Source: an uncultured Clostridia bacterium
GTDB lineage: Bacteria > Bacillota > Clostridia > Oscillospirales > Ruminococcaceae
Length of the DNA: 64,000 nucleotides
Direction of reading: 5' to 3'
NCBI GenBank assembly: GCA_947589355.1
Contig: CANPZC010000001.1
Span: 186,001-250,000 of the forward strand
Part shown: positions 26,560 to 35,128 of the stretch, piece by piece
Layout: each line of letters opens with the position of its first letter
Numbering within the stretch: the first letter of the stretch is position 1
Position numbers and translations under genes: made by a program
The notes under the pieces: generated by a model
The model's input: the letters and a program-made list of their open reading frames with translations, nothing else
Told to the model about the DNA's origin: nothing
Databases searched by the model: none

Positions 26560-28407
26560 ATGTCGGTAACAACGGTAAAACTACAGAATGTCATAATGCA
26601 GTATGATGCAGATGCCAACCTGCGTGAGTATTCGGAGCTTATGCACAGAAGCGCCATGACCAAGAAAATGACGCATATAATATACGATGCCGAAGATCAC
26701 AGCCATATATTCACAAAGTATAAATGTGTTGATTTTACTTCGTATTTCAACTGCCTGCAAATAGGTTATCTTAAAGAGCATACCGCGGCTAAAAACTTCA
26801 AGTTCGGCATAACTTTCAAGGGCAAAGGCTCTATTGAATTTACGGAAGTTTTCAGTAATTCAAAGAATGTCAATTATTCGGTGCTTATGCAAAAGGCACT
26901 TTCAAGCAAGGAAAAAACGACGGTGCTTTTTGATATACCCGATACCGATAAGCCGCTTATCTCGTTTACGATAACAGCGACCGAGGAAATGCGAATATAC
27001 GGCGCTGCATATTATGCCGATATAGAGGAGAGCGATATAAGAGATATAAGCATATCGCTTGTTTCAACTACGTTTAAGAAAGAAGCTTTTATAAAGCGCA
27101 ATATAAAGCTTCTCAAAGATAATATTCTTGATAAAGATACCGACATGAACGGCAAACTGTTCGTGCATATAATGGATAACGGCAGAACGCTCGATCCCGC
27201 ACAGTTCGACTGCGAAAATCTGAAAGTTCACCCGAATCAGAACGTTGGCGGCGCCGGCGGCTTTACAAGAGGCATGATAGAATCTCTGCATATGGAAAAC
27301 AAGCCTACCCATGTTCTGCTTATGGACGACGACGTTATGGTGATGCCCGAAAGCATTTTCAGAACGTTTTATCTGCTGAGGATAGTGAAGAGCGAATTTG
27401 CCGACTGTTTTGTAAGCGGAGCAATGTTTGACTACGACGAAAGATACACACAGTATGAGGACGTGGGATATGTTCATAAAGAAGACGGTTCATACGGCCC
27501 GCTGAAAAAGAGCCTCGATATGCGAAAGGTTGAATCCTTGCTCAAAAACGACCAAATGGCTAAAAGAGTCTGCGATGATATGTATGCAGGCTGGTGGTTC
27601 TGCTGCATACCTGTGAAAGCAATAGAGAAAAACGGTCTGCCGCTGCCGGTGTTCGTAAGGGGCGATGACGTTGAGTTCAGCATACGCAATAAGGCAAGTT
27701 TTTTGACACTGAACGGCATATGTATATGGCACGTTGGCTTTGCAGGCAAATTCAACGCCGCTATGGAGCTTTATCAGGTGCATAGAAACAGCCTTATTAT
27801 ACAAGCTGCAAGCAATATCTGCGGCGATGTTGATTTTATCAAACGTATGAAAACGCTGTTCTGGAAAGAGATAACGCGGTTCGCATACAATAACGCCGAG
27901 CAGATAATTGACGCCATTGACGACTATATGAAAGGCCCCGACTATTTCAAAAAGCTTTCGGGCGAGCAGTGTCTTAAAGAACATTCGGCAAAGAACGATA
28001 AGCTTGTGCCGTACAACGAGCTTCCGCCTGAATATAACCTTTCCAAAGCAGATGCCTACAGCTACACAAGGCTGAATATCATAAAGAAAGCCATTTATGT
28101 GCTTACTATAAACGGTCATTTGCTGCCCGGCATATTCCTGAGGCGCTGGCCGGAAATAGTTTCGTTTGACTGGTTCTTCGTTCCCGGAAAGAACTTCCGC
28201 AGAAAAACTCTTATAGCCGTAAATGAAAAAGATGAGACCGCGTGCGTTCGCAGAATAAACCGCCGCCGCTGTTTCAAGCTTATAAAGCGTTACAGAAAGG
28301 TTATGAAGAATTATAAAAAGCATCATGAAACGATCGACAAGGCATACGAGAACGCATTTGCAGAGTTTACGACTGAAAGTTTCTGGAGAGAGTATCTTGG
28401 TATATAA
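26560..28407 (+). CDS. GlfT2-like galactofuranosyltransferase
   Basis: The second ATG (26560) is chosen since AGAAAGGAAG lies ten bases before it; ATG 26551 abuts it. The 615-residue protein has an N-terminal beta-rich domain (about 1-165), then a GT2 GT-A domain: VSTTFKKEAFIKRNIKLLK near 167, NQNVGGAGGFTRGM near 228, metal motif MDDDVMVMP near 257, WWFCCIP near 345 and VRGDDVEFSIR near 365, then a helical tail. This layout is that of GlfT2, which builds galactofuranan chains. The UDP-galactopyranose mutase gene follows 24 bases later and would make its UDP-galactofuranose donor. Confidence 0.9.
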   Translation: MSVTTVKLQNVIMQYDADANLREYSELMHRSAMTKKMTHIIYDAEDHSHIFTKYKCVDFTSYFNCLQIGYLKEHTAAKNFKFGITFKGKGSIEFTEVFSNSKNVNYSVLMQKALSSKEKTTVLFDIPDTDKPLISFTITATEEMRIYGAAYYADIEESDIRDISISLVSTTFKKEAFIKRNIKLLKDNILDKDTDMNGKLFVHIMDNGRTLDPAQFDCENLKVHPNQNVGGAGGFTRGMIESLHMENKPTHVLLMDDDVMVMPESIFRTFYLLRIVKSEFADCFVSGAMFDYDERYTQYEDVGYVHKEDGSYGPLKKSLDMRKVESLLKNDQMAKRVCDDMYAGWWFCCIPVKAIEKNGLPLPVFVRGDDVEFSIRNKASFLTLNGICIWHVGFAGKFNAAMELYQVHRNSLIIQAASNICGDVDFIKRMKTLFWKEITRFAYNNAEQIIDAIDDYMKGPDYFKKLSGEQCLKEHSAKNDKLVPYNELPPEYNLSKADAYSYTRLNIIKKAIYVLTINGHLLPGIFLRRWPEIVSFDWFFVPGKNFRRKTLIAVNEKDETACVRRINRRRCFKLIKRYRKVMKNYKKHHETIDKAYENAFAEFTTESFWREYLGI

Positions 28408-28431
28408 AGTGAAAAACAGGAGGACTATATA

Positions 28432-29547
28432 ATGGATAAGCATTACGATTATCTGATAGTTGGCGCGGGTCTTTACGGTGCTGTGTTTGCTTATGAGGCA
28501 AAGAGAAACGGCAAAAGCTGCCTTGTTATCGACAAGAGAAGCCATGTCGGCGGAAATATTTACACCGAGAACAGGAGCGGCATAAACGTTCATGTATACG
28601 GCGCGCATATTTTCCACACCAGCGACAAATTCGTGTGGAATTATGTGCAGAGATTCGCTGAATTCAACCGCTACACAAATTCGCCGATAGCAAGGTACAA
28701 AAACGAGCTTTACAATATGCCGTTCAATATGAATACCTTCTCAAAGATGTGGAACATTGCCACACCCGATGAGGCTATGGCTATCATAGAAGAGCAGCGC
28801 AAGGAGATAAAAGGCGAGCCGAAAAACCTTGAGGAGCAGGCTATTTCGCTCGTCGGCAGGGATATATACGAAAAGCTTGTAAAGTGCTATACCGAAAAGC
28901 AGTGGGGAAGAGACTGCAAAGAGCTTCCTGCGTTTATAATCAAGCGGCTGCCTGTTCGCTTTACCTATGATAACAACTATTTCAACGACAGCTATCAAGG
29001 CATACCGATAGGCGGCTATACCGCTGTTATAGAGAAGATGCTTGACGGCATTGACGTAATGCTCGATACAAATTATCTTGACGACAAGGAAAAATTTGAT
29101 GCTATGGCAGATAAGGTGGTATACACCGGCGCTATTGATGCGTACTTCAACTATTGCTTCGGCAACCTTGAATACAGAAGCGTTCGTTTTGAGACCGAGG
29201 AACTTGATACGCCGAATTATCAGGGCAACGCAGTAGTTAATTACACCGACAGCGAGCACCCCTACACCAGAATAATAGAGCATAAGTTCTTTGAATTCGG
29301 CATGCAGCCGACGACCATTATTTCTAAAGAATATTCGGCAGAATGGAAGCCGGGCGACGAGCCATACTACCCCGTGAACGATGAAAAGAACGGCGCATTG
29401 TTTGCAAAATACAAAGAGCTTGCCGACAAGGAAAGCAAGGTCATATTCGGCGGCAGACTTGGCGAATACAAGTATTACGACATGGACAAGGTAATTATCG
29501 CCGCGCTGGAAACGGTAAAGAAAGAGTTTGGAAAAGTATCGGAATAA
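28432..29547 (+). CDS. glf: UDP-galactopyranose mutase
   Basis: This 371-residue FAD enzyme turns UDP-galactopyranose into UDP-galactofuranose. It shows the FAD-binding start DYLIVGAGLYGAVFA, the motif HVGGNIYT, the GAHIFHTSDKFVW active-site segment near 60, NMNTFSKMW near 97 and the late LGEYKYYDMDKVI motif. Length matches bacterial Glf. It is last in the glycan cluster and is followed by a terminator. Its presence is the strongest sign that the glycan contains galactofuranose. Confidence 0.97.
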   Translation: MDKHYDYLIVGAGLYGAVFAYEAKRNGKSCLVIDKRSHVGGNIYTENRSGINVHVYGAHIFHTSDKFVWNYVQRFAEFNRYTNSPIARYKNELYNMPFNMNTFSKMWNIATPDEAMAIIEEQRKEIKGEPKNLEEQAISLVGRDIYEKLVKCYTEKQWGRDCKELPAFIIKRLPVRFTYDNNYFNDSYQGIPIGGYTAVIEKMLDGIDVMLDTNYLDDKEKFDAMADKVVYTGAIDAYFNYCFGNLEYRSVRFETEELDTPNYQGNAVVNYTDSEHPYTRIIEHKFFEFGMQPTTIISKEYSAEWKPGDEPYYPVNDEKNGALFAKYKELADKESKVIFGGRLGEYKYYDMDKVIIAALETVKKEFGKVSE

Positions 29548-29556
29548 TGTGAAAAA

Positions 29557-29592
29557 ATCCTCTCAGCCTTTAAAGATTGAGAGGATCTTTTA
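29557..29592. terminator. Bidirectional terminator between glf and feoAB
   Basis: ATCCTCTCA (29557-29565) pairs perfectly with TGAGAGGAT (29578-29586). CTTTT follows on the plus strand, and six T follow on the minus strand. Confidence 0.9.
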
Positions 29593-29613
29593 TATCTTTT
29601 TAATTTGTATACC

Positions 29614-31977
29614 TTATATGCCTATCAGCAGGCAGAGGGCGCGTACTAAAAATGCAAATATCCATGCAATAGCGCACTGGAAAACTATTATGTACAGCGA
29701 CCACCGTGTGCCAAGCTCGCGGCGAATGGCGGCAATTGCGGCGATACACGGCGTGTACAAAAGGCAGAATACCAAAAGCGCCGCACCAGAGGCAGGTGAT
29801 ATAGTCAGCAAAAGCTGATCAACACTGGTGAAAAGCACAGAAAGTGTAGAAACAACGCTCTCTTTTGCCATAAAGCCCGAAACCAGCGCGGTAGAAACTC
29901 TCCAGTCGCCAAAGCCGAGCGGTGCAAATATCGGCGCAATAAATCCTGCAATAATTGCAAGTATGCTGTCCTGCGAGTCGGTCACCATGTTGAACTGACC
30001 ATCAAACGTCTGCAAGAACCATATAACTATAGATGCCGCAAATATCACAGTGAAAGCGCGCTGCAAAAAGTCCTTTGCTTTATCCCACAGCAGCCGCATA
30101 ACGTTTTTCAGCCCCGGCAGACGGTAGTTTGGCAGCTCCATAACAAACGGCACAGCCTCGCCGCTGAAAGTGAACACCTTTGCCACAAGCGCGGTAAGTA
30201 TGCCGACCAGTATTCCGAAAAGGTACAGACCTATCATTATAAGACCGCTGTATCTGGGGAAGAACGCGTGCGCGAAAAAGCCATAGATAGGCAGTTTTGC
30301 GGTGCAGCTCATAAAAGGCGTGAGCATTATGGTCATCTTTCTGTCGCGCTCAGAGGGGAGCGTTCTGCTTGCCATAACGCCCGGCACGGTGCAGCCGAAA
30401 CCTATAAGCATAGGCACAATGCTGCGCCCCGAAAGACCTATCTTTCTAAGCAGTTTGTCAGTGACGAACGCCACCCTTGCCATATAGCCTGTGTCTTCCA
30501 GAAGCGAGAGGAAGAAAAACAGCGTAACAATTATCGGCATAAAGCTGAGCACGCTGCCAACGCCGCCAAATATGCCGTCTATCACCAGCGAGCGCAGCAC
30601 ACCGTTTACGTGCATAGCCGAGAGTATGTCGTCCGTTTCCTGCGCGAGAAAATCAATGCCTTTTTCCAAAAGCCCCTGCAAAAACGCGCCTATGACATTG
30701 AATGTCAGCAAAAATATAATTGCCATTATCGCTATGAAAGAGGGTATAGCGGTATACTTGCCTGTGAGTATTTTATCGATCTTTCGGCTTCTTTCGCGCT
30801 CTTTGCTCTCAACGGGCTTTACCACCGTTTTCTGCACAAGCTTCTTTATGAACGAAAACCGCATATCCGCAATGGCAGCCGCCCTATCAAGACCGCGTTC
30901 CTGCTCCATCTGTGTTATAATGTGCTCTATCATTTCTTCCTCGTTTTCAGAAAGCGAAAGAGCCTTTTTTATTACCTCGTCGCCCTCAATAAGCTTTGTT
31001 GCCGCGAACCTTATGGGTATGTCAGCCGCTGCGGCGTGGTCTTCAATAAGGTGCATTATTCCGTGCAGTGCGCGGTGTACTGCTCCTCCGCTCTCGGTGC
31101 TTTCACAAAAGTCGGTGCGCATGGGTTTTTCCTGATATTTAGCAATATGCACCGCGTGACCTACAAGCTCGTCAATGCCCTCGTTCTTTGCCGCAGAGAT
31201 AGGCACAACGGGTATTCCAAGCTGCTGTTCCATTTCGTTTATGTGTACCGAGCCGCCGTTGCCGCGCATTTCGTCCATCATGTTAAGGGCTAAAACTATC
31301 GGCACATCAAGTTCCATAAGCTGCATTGTAAGATACAGATTTCTCTCAATATTCGTGGCATCTGCAATGTTTATAATGCACGCAGGCTTGTCTTTTATAA
31401 TAAATTCACGGGTGACTATCTCCTCGCTCGAATATGGCGACATCGAGTATATTCCCGGAAGATCGGTAATTAGCGTGTTGGGGTAGCCCTTTATCTCGCC
31501 GTCTTTTCGATCTACTGTAACGCCGGGAAAGTTGCCGACGTGCTGGTTTGAACCCGTCAGCTGATTGAAAAGGGTGGTCTTGCCGCAGTTCTGGTTGCCT
31601 GCCAGCGCGAACGTCAGTTTCACATCGTCGGGCAGAGGCTTTTCGCCCGTTTCAACGTGGTATCTGCCGCCCTCGCCAAGACCCGGGTGTTCGGTGTGGC
31701 GGCGCACCTTGAAGTCTGCCTGCGGCTTTTCGGTGTCTGCACCTTCTTCTTCGGGCACTATTTCAATCTTTTTCGCATCGTCGATTCGCAGTGTTAGTTC
31801 ATAGCCGTGTATGCGCAGTTCCAGCGGATCGCCCAGCGGTGCAAGCTTTACTGCCGTTACCACAGCCCCCGGTATAACGCCCATATCGAGAAAATGCTGC
31901 CTGAGCGAGCCCTCGCCCCCGACAGTCGTTATTCTGGCGCTGCTGCCTATTTTAAGTTCATTCAGATACATATACAT
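29614..31977 (-). CDS. feoB: FeoA-FeoB fusion ferrous iron transporter
   Basis: This 787-residue protein imports ferrous iron. Residues 1-75 are a complete FeoA SH3-like domain (LRQHFLDMGVIPGAVV). A linker of about 40 residues leads to the FeoB GTPase: G1 GNQNCGKTT (127-135), switch region VTVDRKDG, G3 DLPGIYS, G4 NMMD. A GDI-like helical domain follows, then the membrane part with Gate motifs (VGSVLSFMPII, and a later KESVVSTL segment) and about eight to ten helices. FeoA is usually a separate gene; no other feoA is nearby. It has its own promoter, divergent from a thioesterase gene. A Fur or DtxR box was not evident. Confidence 0.96.
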   Translation of the reverse strand: MYMYLNELKIGSSARITTVGGEGSLRQHFLDMGVIPGAVVTAVKLAPLGDPLELRIHGYELTLRIDDAKKIEIVPEEEGADTEKPQADFKVRRHTEHPGLGEGGRYHVETGEKPLPDDVKLTFALAGNQNCGKTTLFNQLTGSNQHVGNFPGVTVDRKDGEIKGYPNTLITDLPGIYSMSPYSSEEIVTREFIIKDKPACIINIADATNIERNLYLTMQLMELDVPIVLALNMMDEMRGNGGSVHINEMEQQLGIPVVPISAAKNEGIDELVGHAVHIAKYQEKPMRTDFCESTESGGAVHRALHGIMHLIEDHAAAADIPIRFAATKLIEGDEVIKKALSLSENEEEMIEHIITQMEQERGLDRAAAIADMRFSFIKKLVQKTVVKPVESKERERSRKIDKILTGKYTAIPSFIAIMAIIFLLTFNVIGAFLQGLLEKGIDFLAQETDDILSAMHVNGVLRSLVIDGIFGGVGSVLSFMPIIVTLFFFLSLLEDTGYMARVAFVTDKLLRKIGLSGRSIVPMLIGFGCTVPGVMASRTLPSERDRKMTIMLTPFMSCTAKLPIYGFFAHAFFPRYSGLIMIGLYLFGILVGILTALVAKVFTFSGEAVPFVMELPNYRLPGLKNVMRLLWDKAKDFLQRAFTVIFAASIVIWFLQTFDGQFNMVTDSQDSILAIIAGFIAPIFAPLGFGDWRVSTALVSGFMAKESVVSTLSVLFTSVDQLLLTISPASGAALLVFCLLYTPCIAAIAAIRRELGTRWSLYIIVFQCAIAWIFAFLVRALCLLIGI

Positions 31978-32007
31978 CGTTCTTTCTTTATCTCAATAAC
32001 ATAGATT

Positions 32008-32036
32008 ATTATATATCATAAAGTACCGTTTGTCAA
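32008..32036 (-). promoter_or_regulatory. feoAB promoter
   Basis: Minus strand TTGACA (32036-32031), 17-base spacer, TATAAT (32013-32008). Confidence 0.8.
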
Positions 32037-32053
32037 TATATGTATATTATCTA

Positions 32054-32082
32054 TTGACTTTTCGTATGCGATATGGTATTAT
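32054..32082 (+). promoter_or_regulatory. Promoter of thioesterase-ABC operon
   Basis: TTGACT at 32054-32059, 17-base spacer, TATTAT at 32077-32082 with extended TGg. It is back to back with the feoAB promoter, 17 bases apart. Confidence 0.7.
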
Positions 32083-32118
32083 AATAGTTAAGGTTTTCAA
32101 CATAAAGAGGTAATTATC

Positions 32119-32517
32119 ATGATGACATTCGATGAAGTAAAAAAGTTCTTTGCTAACGATATTTTCGCGGTAGATACCACGGGTATAGAGATATTGCAGG
32201 CTGATGAAAACGGCGTAAGGTGCAGCTTAAAGACTGATAAACGCCATGAAAACGCCACTGGTCATGTAATGGGCGGCGCTATTTTTACCCTTGCCGACTT
32301 TACGTTCGCGATAGCTTCTAACCTTGGCGGTGTGCCTACGGTCACTCTTTCAAGCAGTATTACATACCTTTCTTCACCCAAAGGCGACACACTTTTCAGC
32401 GAGATAAAGCTTTTGAAAGACGGCAGGCGCGCCTGCTTTTATGAGATATCTATAACCGATAATTTAGGAAATAAAGTTGCCTCGGTGACATCAACGGGAA
32501 TGAGAACAGGCAATTAA
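32119..32517 (+). CDS. PaaI-type hotdog thioesterase
   Basis: This 132-residue protein is a single hotdog domain of the PaaI group: N.TGHVMGGAIFTLADFTFAIASN near 45-68 is the central helix motif, with Asp in LADF as the usual catalytic acid. It should split acyl-CoA or aryl-CoA thioesters in the cytoplasm. RBS GAGG lies eight bases before the start. It is 16 bases before an ABC ATPase gene; the link between them is not obvious. Confidence 0.88.
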   Translation: MMTFDEVKKFFANDIFAVDTTGIEILQADENGVRCSLKTDKRHENATGHVMGGAIFTLADFTFAIASNLGGVPTVTLSSSITYLSSPKGDTLFSEIKLLKDGRRACFYEISITDNLGNKVASVTSTGMRTGN

Positions 32518-32533
32518 GTTTAAGGAGGACAAA

Positions 32534-33445
32534 ATGAGCGAATATCTGCTTACAACGCAAGACCTTACCAAAACATACGGCAGGCATAACGCAATTGACC
32601 GCGTGTGTATGCACATACCGAAAGGCGCGGTGTACGGCTTTATAGGCCGCAACGGCGCAGGAAAAACCACCCTTATGAAGATAATCGCAGGGCTTTCTAC
32701 CCAGACAAGCGGCAGTTATGAGCTGTTTGGCTGCTCGGGTGCGCAGCTGGGCGCGGTGCGTGAGAAAGTCGGCTGCCTTATTGAAGCCCCGGGAATATAC
32801 CCCGATATGACAGCGTTTCAGAACGTTAAGGCAAAGTGCCTTGTGCGCGGCGTTTATAATGAGGGCTATGTGAACGAGCTTTTGCAGGCGGTAGGGCTTT
32901 TTGATGCAGGCAAGAAAAAGGCGAAAGAATTTTCTTTGGGCATGCGCCAAAGGCTCGGCATTGCAATAGCGCTGGTGGGCGACCCCGAATTTATGGTGCT
33001 TGACGAGCCTATCAACGGTCTTGACCCACAGGGTATCGTAGAGATCAGAGAGACCATACACCGCCTTGCGATAGAGAGAAATATCACTATTCTGATATCC
33101 AGCCACATACTTGACGAGCTTGCCAAAATTGCAACACATATAGGCATTATAGAAAACGGCGTGCTGCTCAAAGAGCTTTCGGCACAGCAGCTGAAAGACG
33201 AGTGCGCCGCCAAAATTGAGATAGTTGCAGATAACGCTGCCGCCGCAATGACAGTGCTTCAAAACATGGGTATAACGCAGTTTCAGCAGATAAACGCAAA
33301 CCAGATAAACGTTACCGAGCGCATAGAAGAGAGCGCGGCTGTAAACAAAGCGCTGGTAGAAGCAGGCATAGCGGTATCTAAGCTGAATGTGAGCGGCGAG
33401 GCTCTGGAAGACTACTACATAAGAATTACGGGAGGTGCAAGATAA
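32534..33445 (+). CDS. ABC transporter ATPase (BcrA-like)
   Basis: This 303-residue ATPase shows Walker A GRNGAGKTT near 41, signature FSLGMRQRL near 136, Walker B FMVLDEPINGLDP near 156 and switch His in ISSHILDEL. The last 85 residues form the extra domain seen in bacitracin and lantibiotic self-protection ATPases. RBS AAGGAGG. Its stop overlaps the start of the permease gene (TAATG), so the two are translationally coupled. Confidence 0.93.
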   Translation: MSEYLLTTQDLTKTYGRHNAIDRVCMHIPKGAVYGFIGRNGAGKTTLMKIIAGLSTQTSGSYELFGCSGAQLGAVREKVGCLIEAPGIYPDMTAFQNVKAKCLVRGVYNEGYVNELLQAVGLFDAGKKKAKEFSLGMRQRLGIAIALVGDPEFMVLDEPINGLDPQGIVEIRETIHRLAIERNITILISSHILDELAKIATHIGIIENGVLLKELSAQQLKDECAAKIEIVADNAAAAMTVLQNMGITQFQQINANQINVTERIEESAAVNKALVEAGIAVSKLNVSGEALEDYYIRITGGAR

Positions 33446-34215
33446 TGACAAACCTTATTAAAATGGACCTTTACCGTATGATAAAGATGAGAGGGCTTTA
33501 TGTTGTGCTCATCATCTCAACGATCTTGCAGTATCTGATGACAAGGGGCATGACCATAATGTTCACTATCGGAGGGGATATAACGAACACCCCTGCTCAG
33601 GCTTCCGATTATCAGCTCAGTGAGTTTATGCAGGTAGTTATGGGTGGAGGATTCTTTCAGCTTTTTGTGGGAATAATCGTAATACTGTTTTTGACGAAAG
33701 ATCTGCACACCGGTTTTATAAAAAGCTATATCGGTCAGCTGAGGAGCCGTTTGGAATATATTTTTTCAAAGCTTATTTGCTGCGCGATATTTTTGCTTGC
33801 CTTTTATCTGCTGATAATTGTGCTTGAATGTATCATGCTGATGATATGCACAGACGGCTATGAACTTGGCGATATAACAGAGCTTTTGAAGATAATGGGC
33901 ATGAACTATCTGCTGCAGTTTGCGCTTGTATGCGTGTTCCTTATGTTCTCGGTGCTGATACGTTCGCACGCAGGCTCTATAATGCTGACCGTTGTAACAT
34001 CGCTCGGCTTTGCAAGCATGATAACTTCGATACTTATGATATTCTCAATAAAATACGACTGGGATATTGACTTTAACAAATACCTCATCACACAACAGAT
34101 GCTGGAGCTTGGCGAAAACGGCATAGACGTTGGCGAAATGGTGCCGCTTGCGCTTGTGTATATAATACTGTCGCTGCTGATAAGCTGCCTTGTTTTCAGA
34201 AAGAAAGACCTGTAA
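33445..34215 (+). CDS. ABC-2 type permease subunit
   Basis: This 256-residue membrane protein has about six helices (near 18-38, 60-82, 105-128, 150-172, 178-200, 230-250) and the ABC-2 style N-terminal segment KMDLYRMIKMRG. It pairs with the BcrA-like ATPase. Such two-gene exporters often give resistance to peptide antibiotics, but no regulator or two-component gene adjoins, so the substrate is unknown. Confidence 0.88.
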   Translation: MTNLIKMDLYRMIKMRGLYVVLIISTILQYLMTRGMTIMFTIGGDITNTPAQASDYQLSEFMQVVMGGGFFQLFVGIIVILFLTKDLHTGFIKSYIGQLRSRLEYIFSKLICCAIFLLAFYLLIIVLECIMLMICTDGYELGDITELLKIMGMNYLLQFALVCVFLMFSVLIRSHAGSIMLTVVTSLGFASMITSILMIFSIKYDWDIDFNKYLITQQMLELGENGIDVGEMVPLALVYIILSLLISCLVFRKKDL

Positions 34216-34221
34216 ATATAA

Positions 34222-34252
34222 AAGACCTCTTTTTTCAAGAGGTCTTATTTTT
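34222..34252. terminator. Bidirectional terminator
   Basis: AAGACCTCTT (34222-34231) is the perfect inverse of AAGAGGTCTT (34237-34246), with T-rich runs on both strands. Confidence 0.9.
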
Positions 34253-34618
34253 GTGCGCTTTCTTTTCGGTATCGCTCGCATAGCCGAAACCGTGTATTTT
34301 TATGTACAGTTTGTTGTAGTCGTCATACATATACTGCACCTGATTTTCAAGAAAGAAATAATGCGCTATATAGGGTATCAGCAGGCACAGCAGCATAAGC
34401 GTCAGAATAGCGAACGAGATAGAATTTGTAACAGCCGTTGCAATTATCGTCATGACCGTTGCCAGCGCAAAAAGCAGCGTAACTATAAGGTGTATCAGCC
34501 GCTCGTGCTGGAAAAACTCTATCTGCCGCAGGTGATATTCAAGCAGCTTTTCGGGGTCAACGCCGCTTTCTAAAGCTTCTTTGAAATACTTTCTGTAAAG
34601 CGTTAAATATCTTCTCAT
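34235..34618 (-). CDS. Small membrane protein, two helices
   Basis: This 127-residue protein of unknown family has an N-terminal soluble helix region (YRKYFKEALESGVDPEKLLEYHLRQIEFF is continuous but shown here only in part), two close membrane helices (about 42-65 and 68-92) and a basic C-terminal tail (EKKAHKNK). It is second in a two-gene operon with the 98-residue protein, eight bases apart. The function is not known. Confidence 0.7.
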   Translation of the reverse strand: MRRYLTLYRKYFKEALESGVDPEKLLEYHLRQIEFFQHERLIHLIVTLLFALATVMTIIATAVTNSISFAILTLMLLCLLIPYIAHYFFLENQVQYMYDDYNKLYIKIHGFGYASDTEKKAHKNKTS

Positions 34619-34626
34619 ATCCCACC

Positions 34627-34923
34627 TCAGATGTCGATTATCTCGGCAGGGTCGATGTGTATGCCTTTGTCGCGCTTTATGTATTTGTCGGGGTGGGCTT
34701 TAACGTCTCTTTCAAGCCATTTCAGCGTTACCTTGTCGGCCGCGGAGCTGAGTGCGCCGTTTACTCGCTTGTAGTTTTTCTTGAATTTTTTCATTGTCTT
34801 TTCGGGCTTTTTGTTGCTCGTTATAAGCAAAGCCGCCAGCGCCGAAGATGCCGCAATTGCAGCGTATGTCATGCCGTCGTAAAGTATCTGCCTGCCCTCG
34901 CGCTCTTTATCGGTAAGCTTCAT
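34627..34923 (-). CDS. Small protein with one hydrophobic segment
   Basis: This 98-residue protein has an N-terminal charged stretch (KLTDKEREGRQILYDG), one membrane-like helix (about 18-36, TYAAIAASSALAALLI) and a basic helical tail ending in the acidic HIDPAEIIDI. I do not recognise it. It has its own promoter and is cotranscribed with the two-helix membrane protein downstream. Confidence 0.7.
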   Translation of the reverse strand: MKLTDKEREGRQILYDGMTYAAIAASSALAALLITSNKKPEKTMKKFKKNYKRVNGALSSAADKVTLKWLERDVKAHPDKYIKRDKGIHIDPAEIIDI

Positions 34924-34961
34924 AAAACATCGTTCCTTTCAAGAAAATATACGCTACATTT

Positions 34962-34990
34962 ATTATATACTATTTTGTCGCAAATTGCAA
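34962..34990 (-). promoter_or_regulatory. Promoter of small-protein operon 34235-34923
   Basis: Minus strand TTGCAA (34990-34985), 17-base spacer, TATAAT (34967-34962). Confidence 0.7.
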
Positions 34991-35064
34991 GAGCATTGTG
35001 CGTAAATATCTTATGTTAAAATATTTATAAAAATTATAAGCCCATATTTATATGCCGCGAGCTA

Positions 35065-35093
35065 TTGAAAAATGCAAATATGTGTGATATAAT
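35065..35093 (+). promoter_or_regulatory. Promoter of sugar-binding/GGDEF gene
   Basis: TTGAAA at 35065-35070, 17-base spacer, TATAAT at 35088-35093 with extended TGa. Confidence 0.75.
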
Positions 35094-35128
35094 TATTATG
35101 TATGAAACTTGCACAGAGGTGAGAATAT

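Noticed and set aside
27490..28617. 375-codon open frame on the minus strand
   Set aside because: It lies antisense to the GlfT2-like and glf genes, which have clear family motifs; the frame has none.
30268..31293. 341-codon open frame on the plus strand
   Set aside because: It is the antisense shadow of feoAB, with a composition dominated by His, Arg, Tyr and Cys and no ribosome site.
31971..32053. Fur or DtxR box before feoAB
   Set aside because: TTATTGAGATAA is a partial palindrome only and does not fit either known consensus well.
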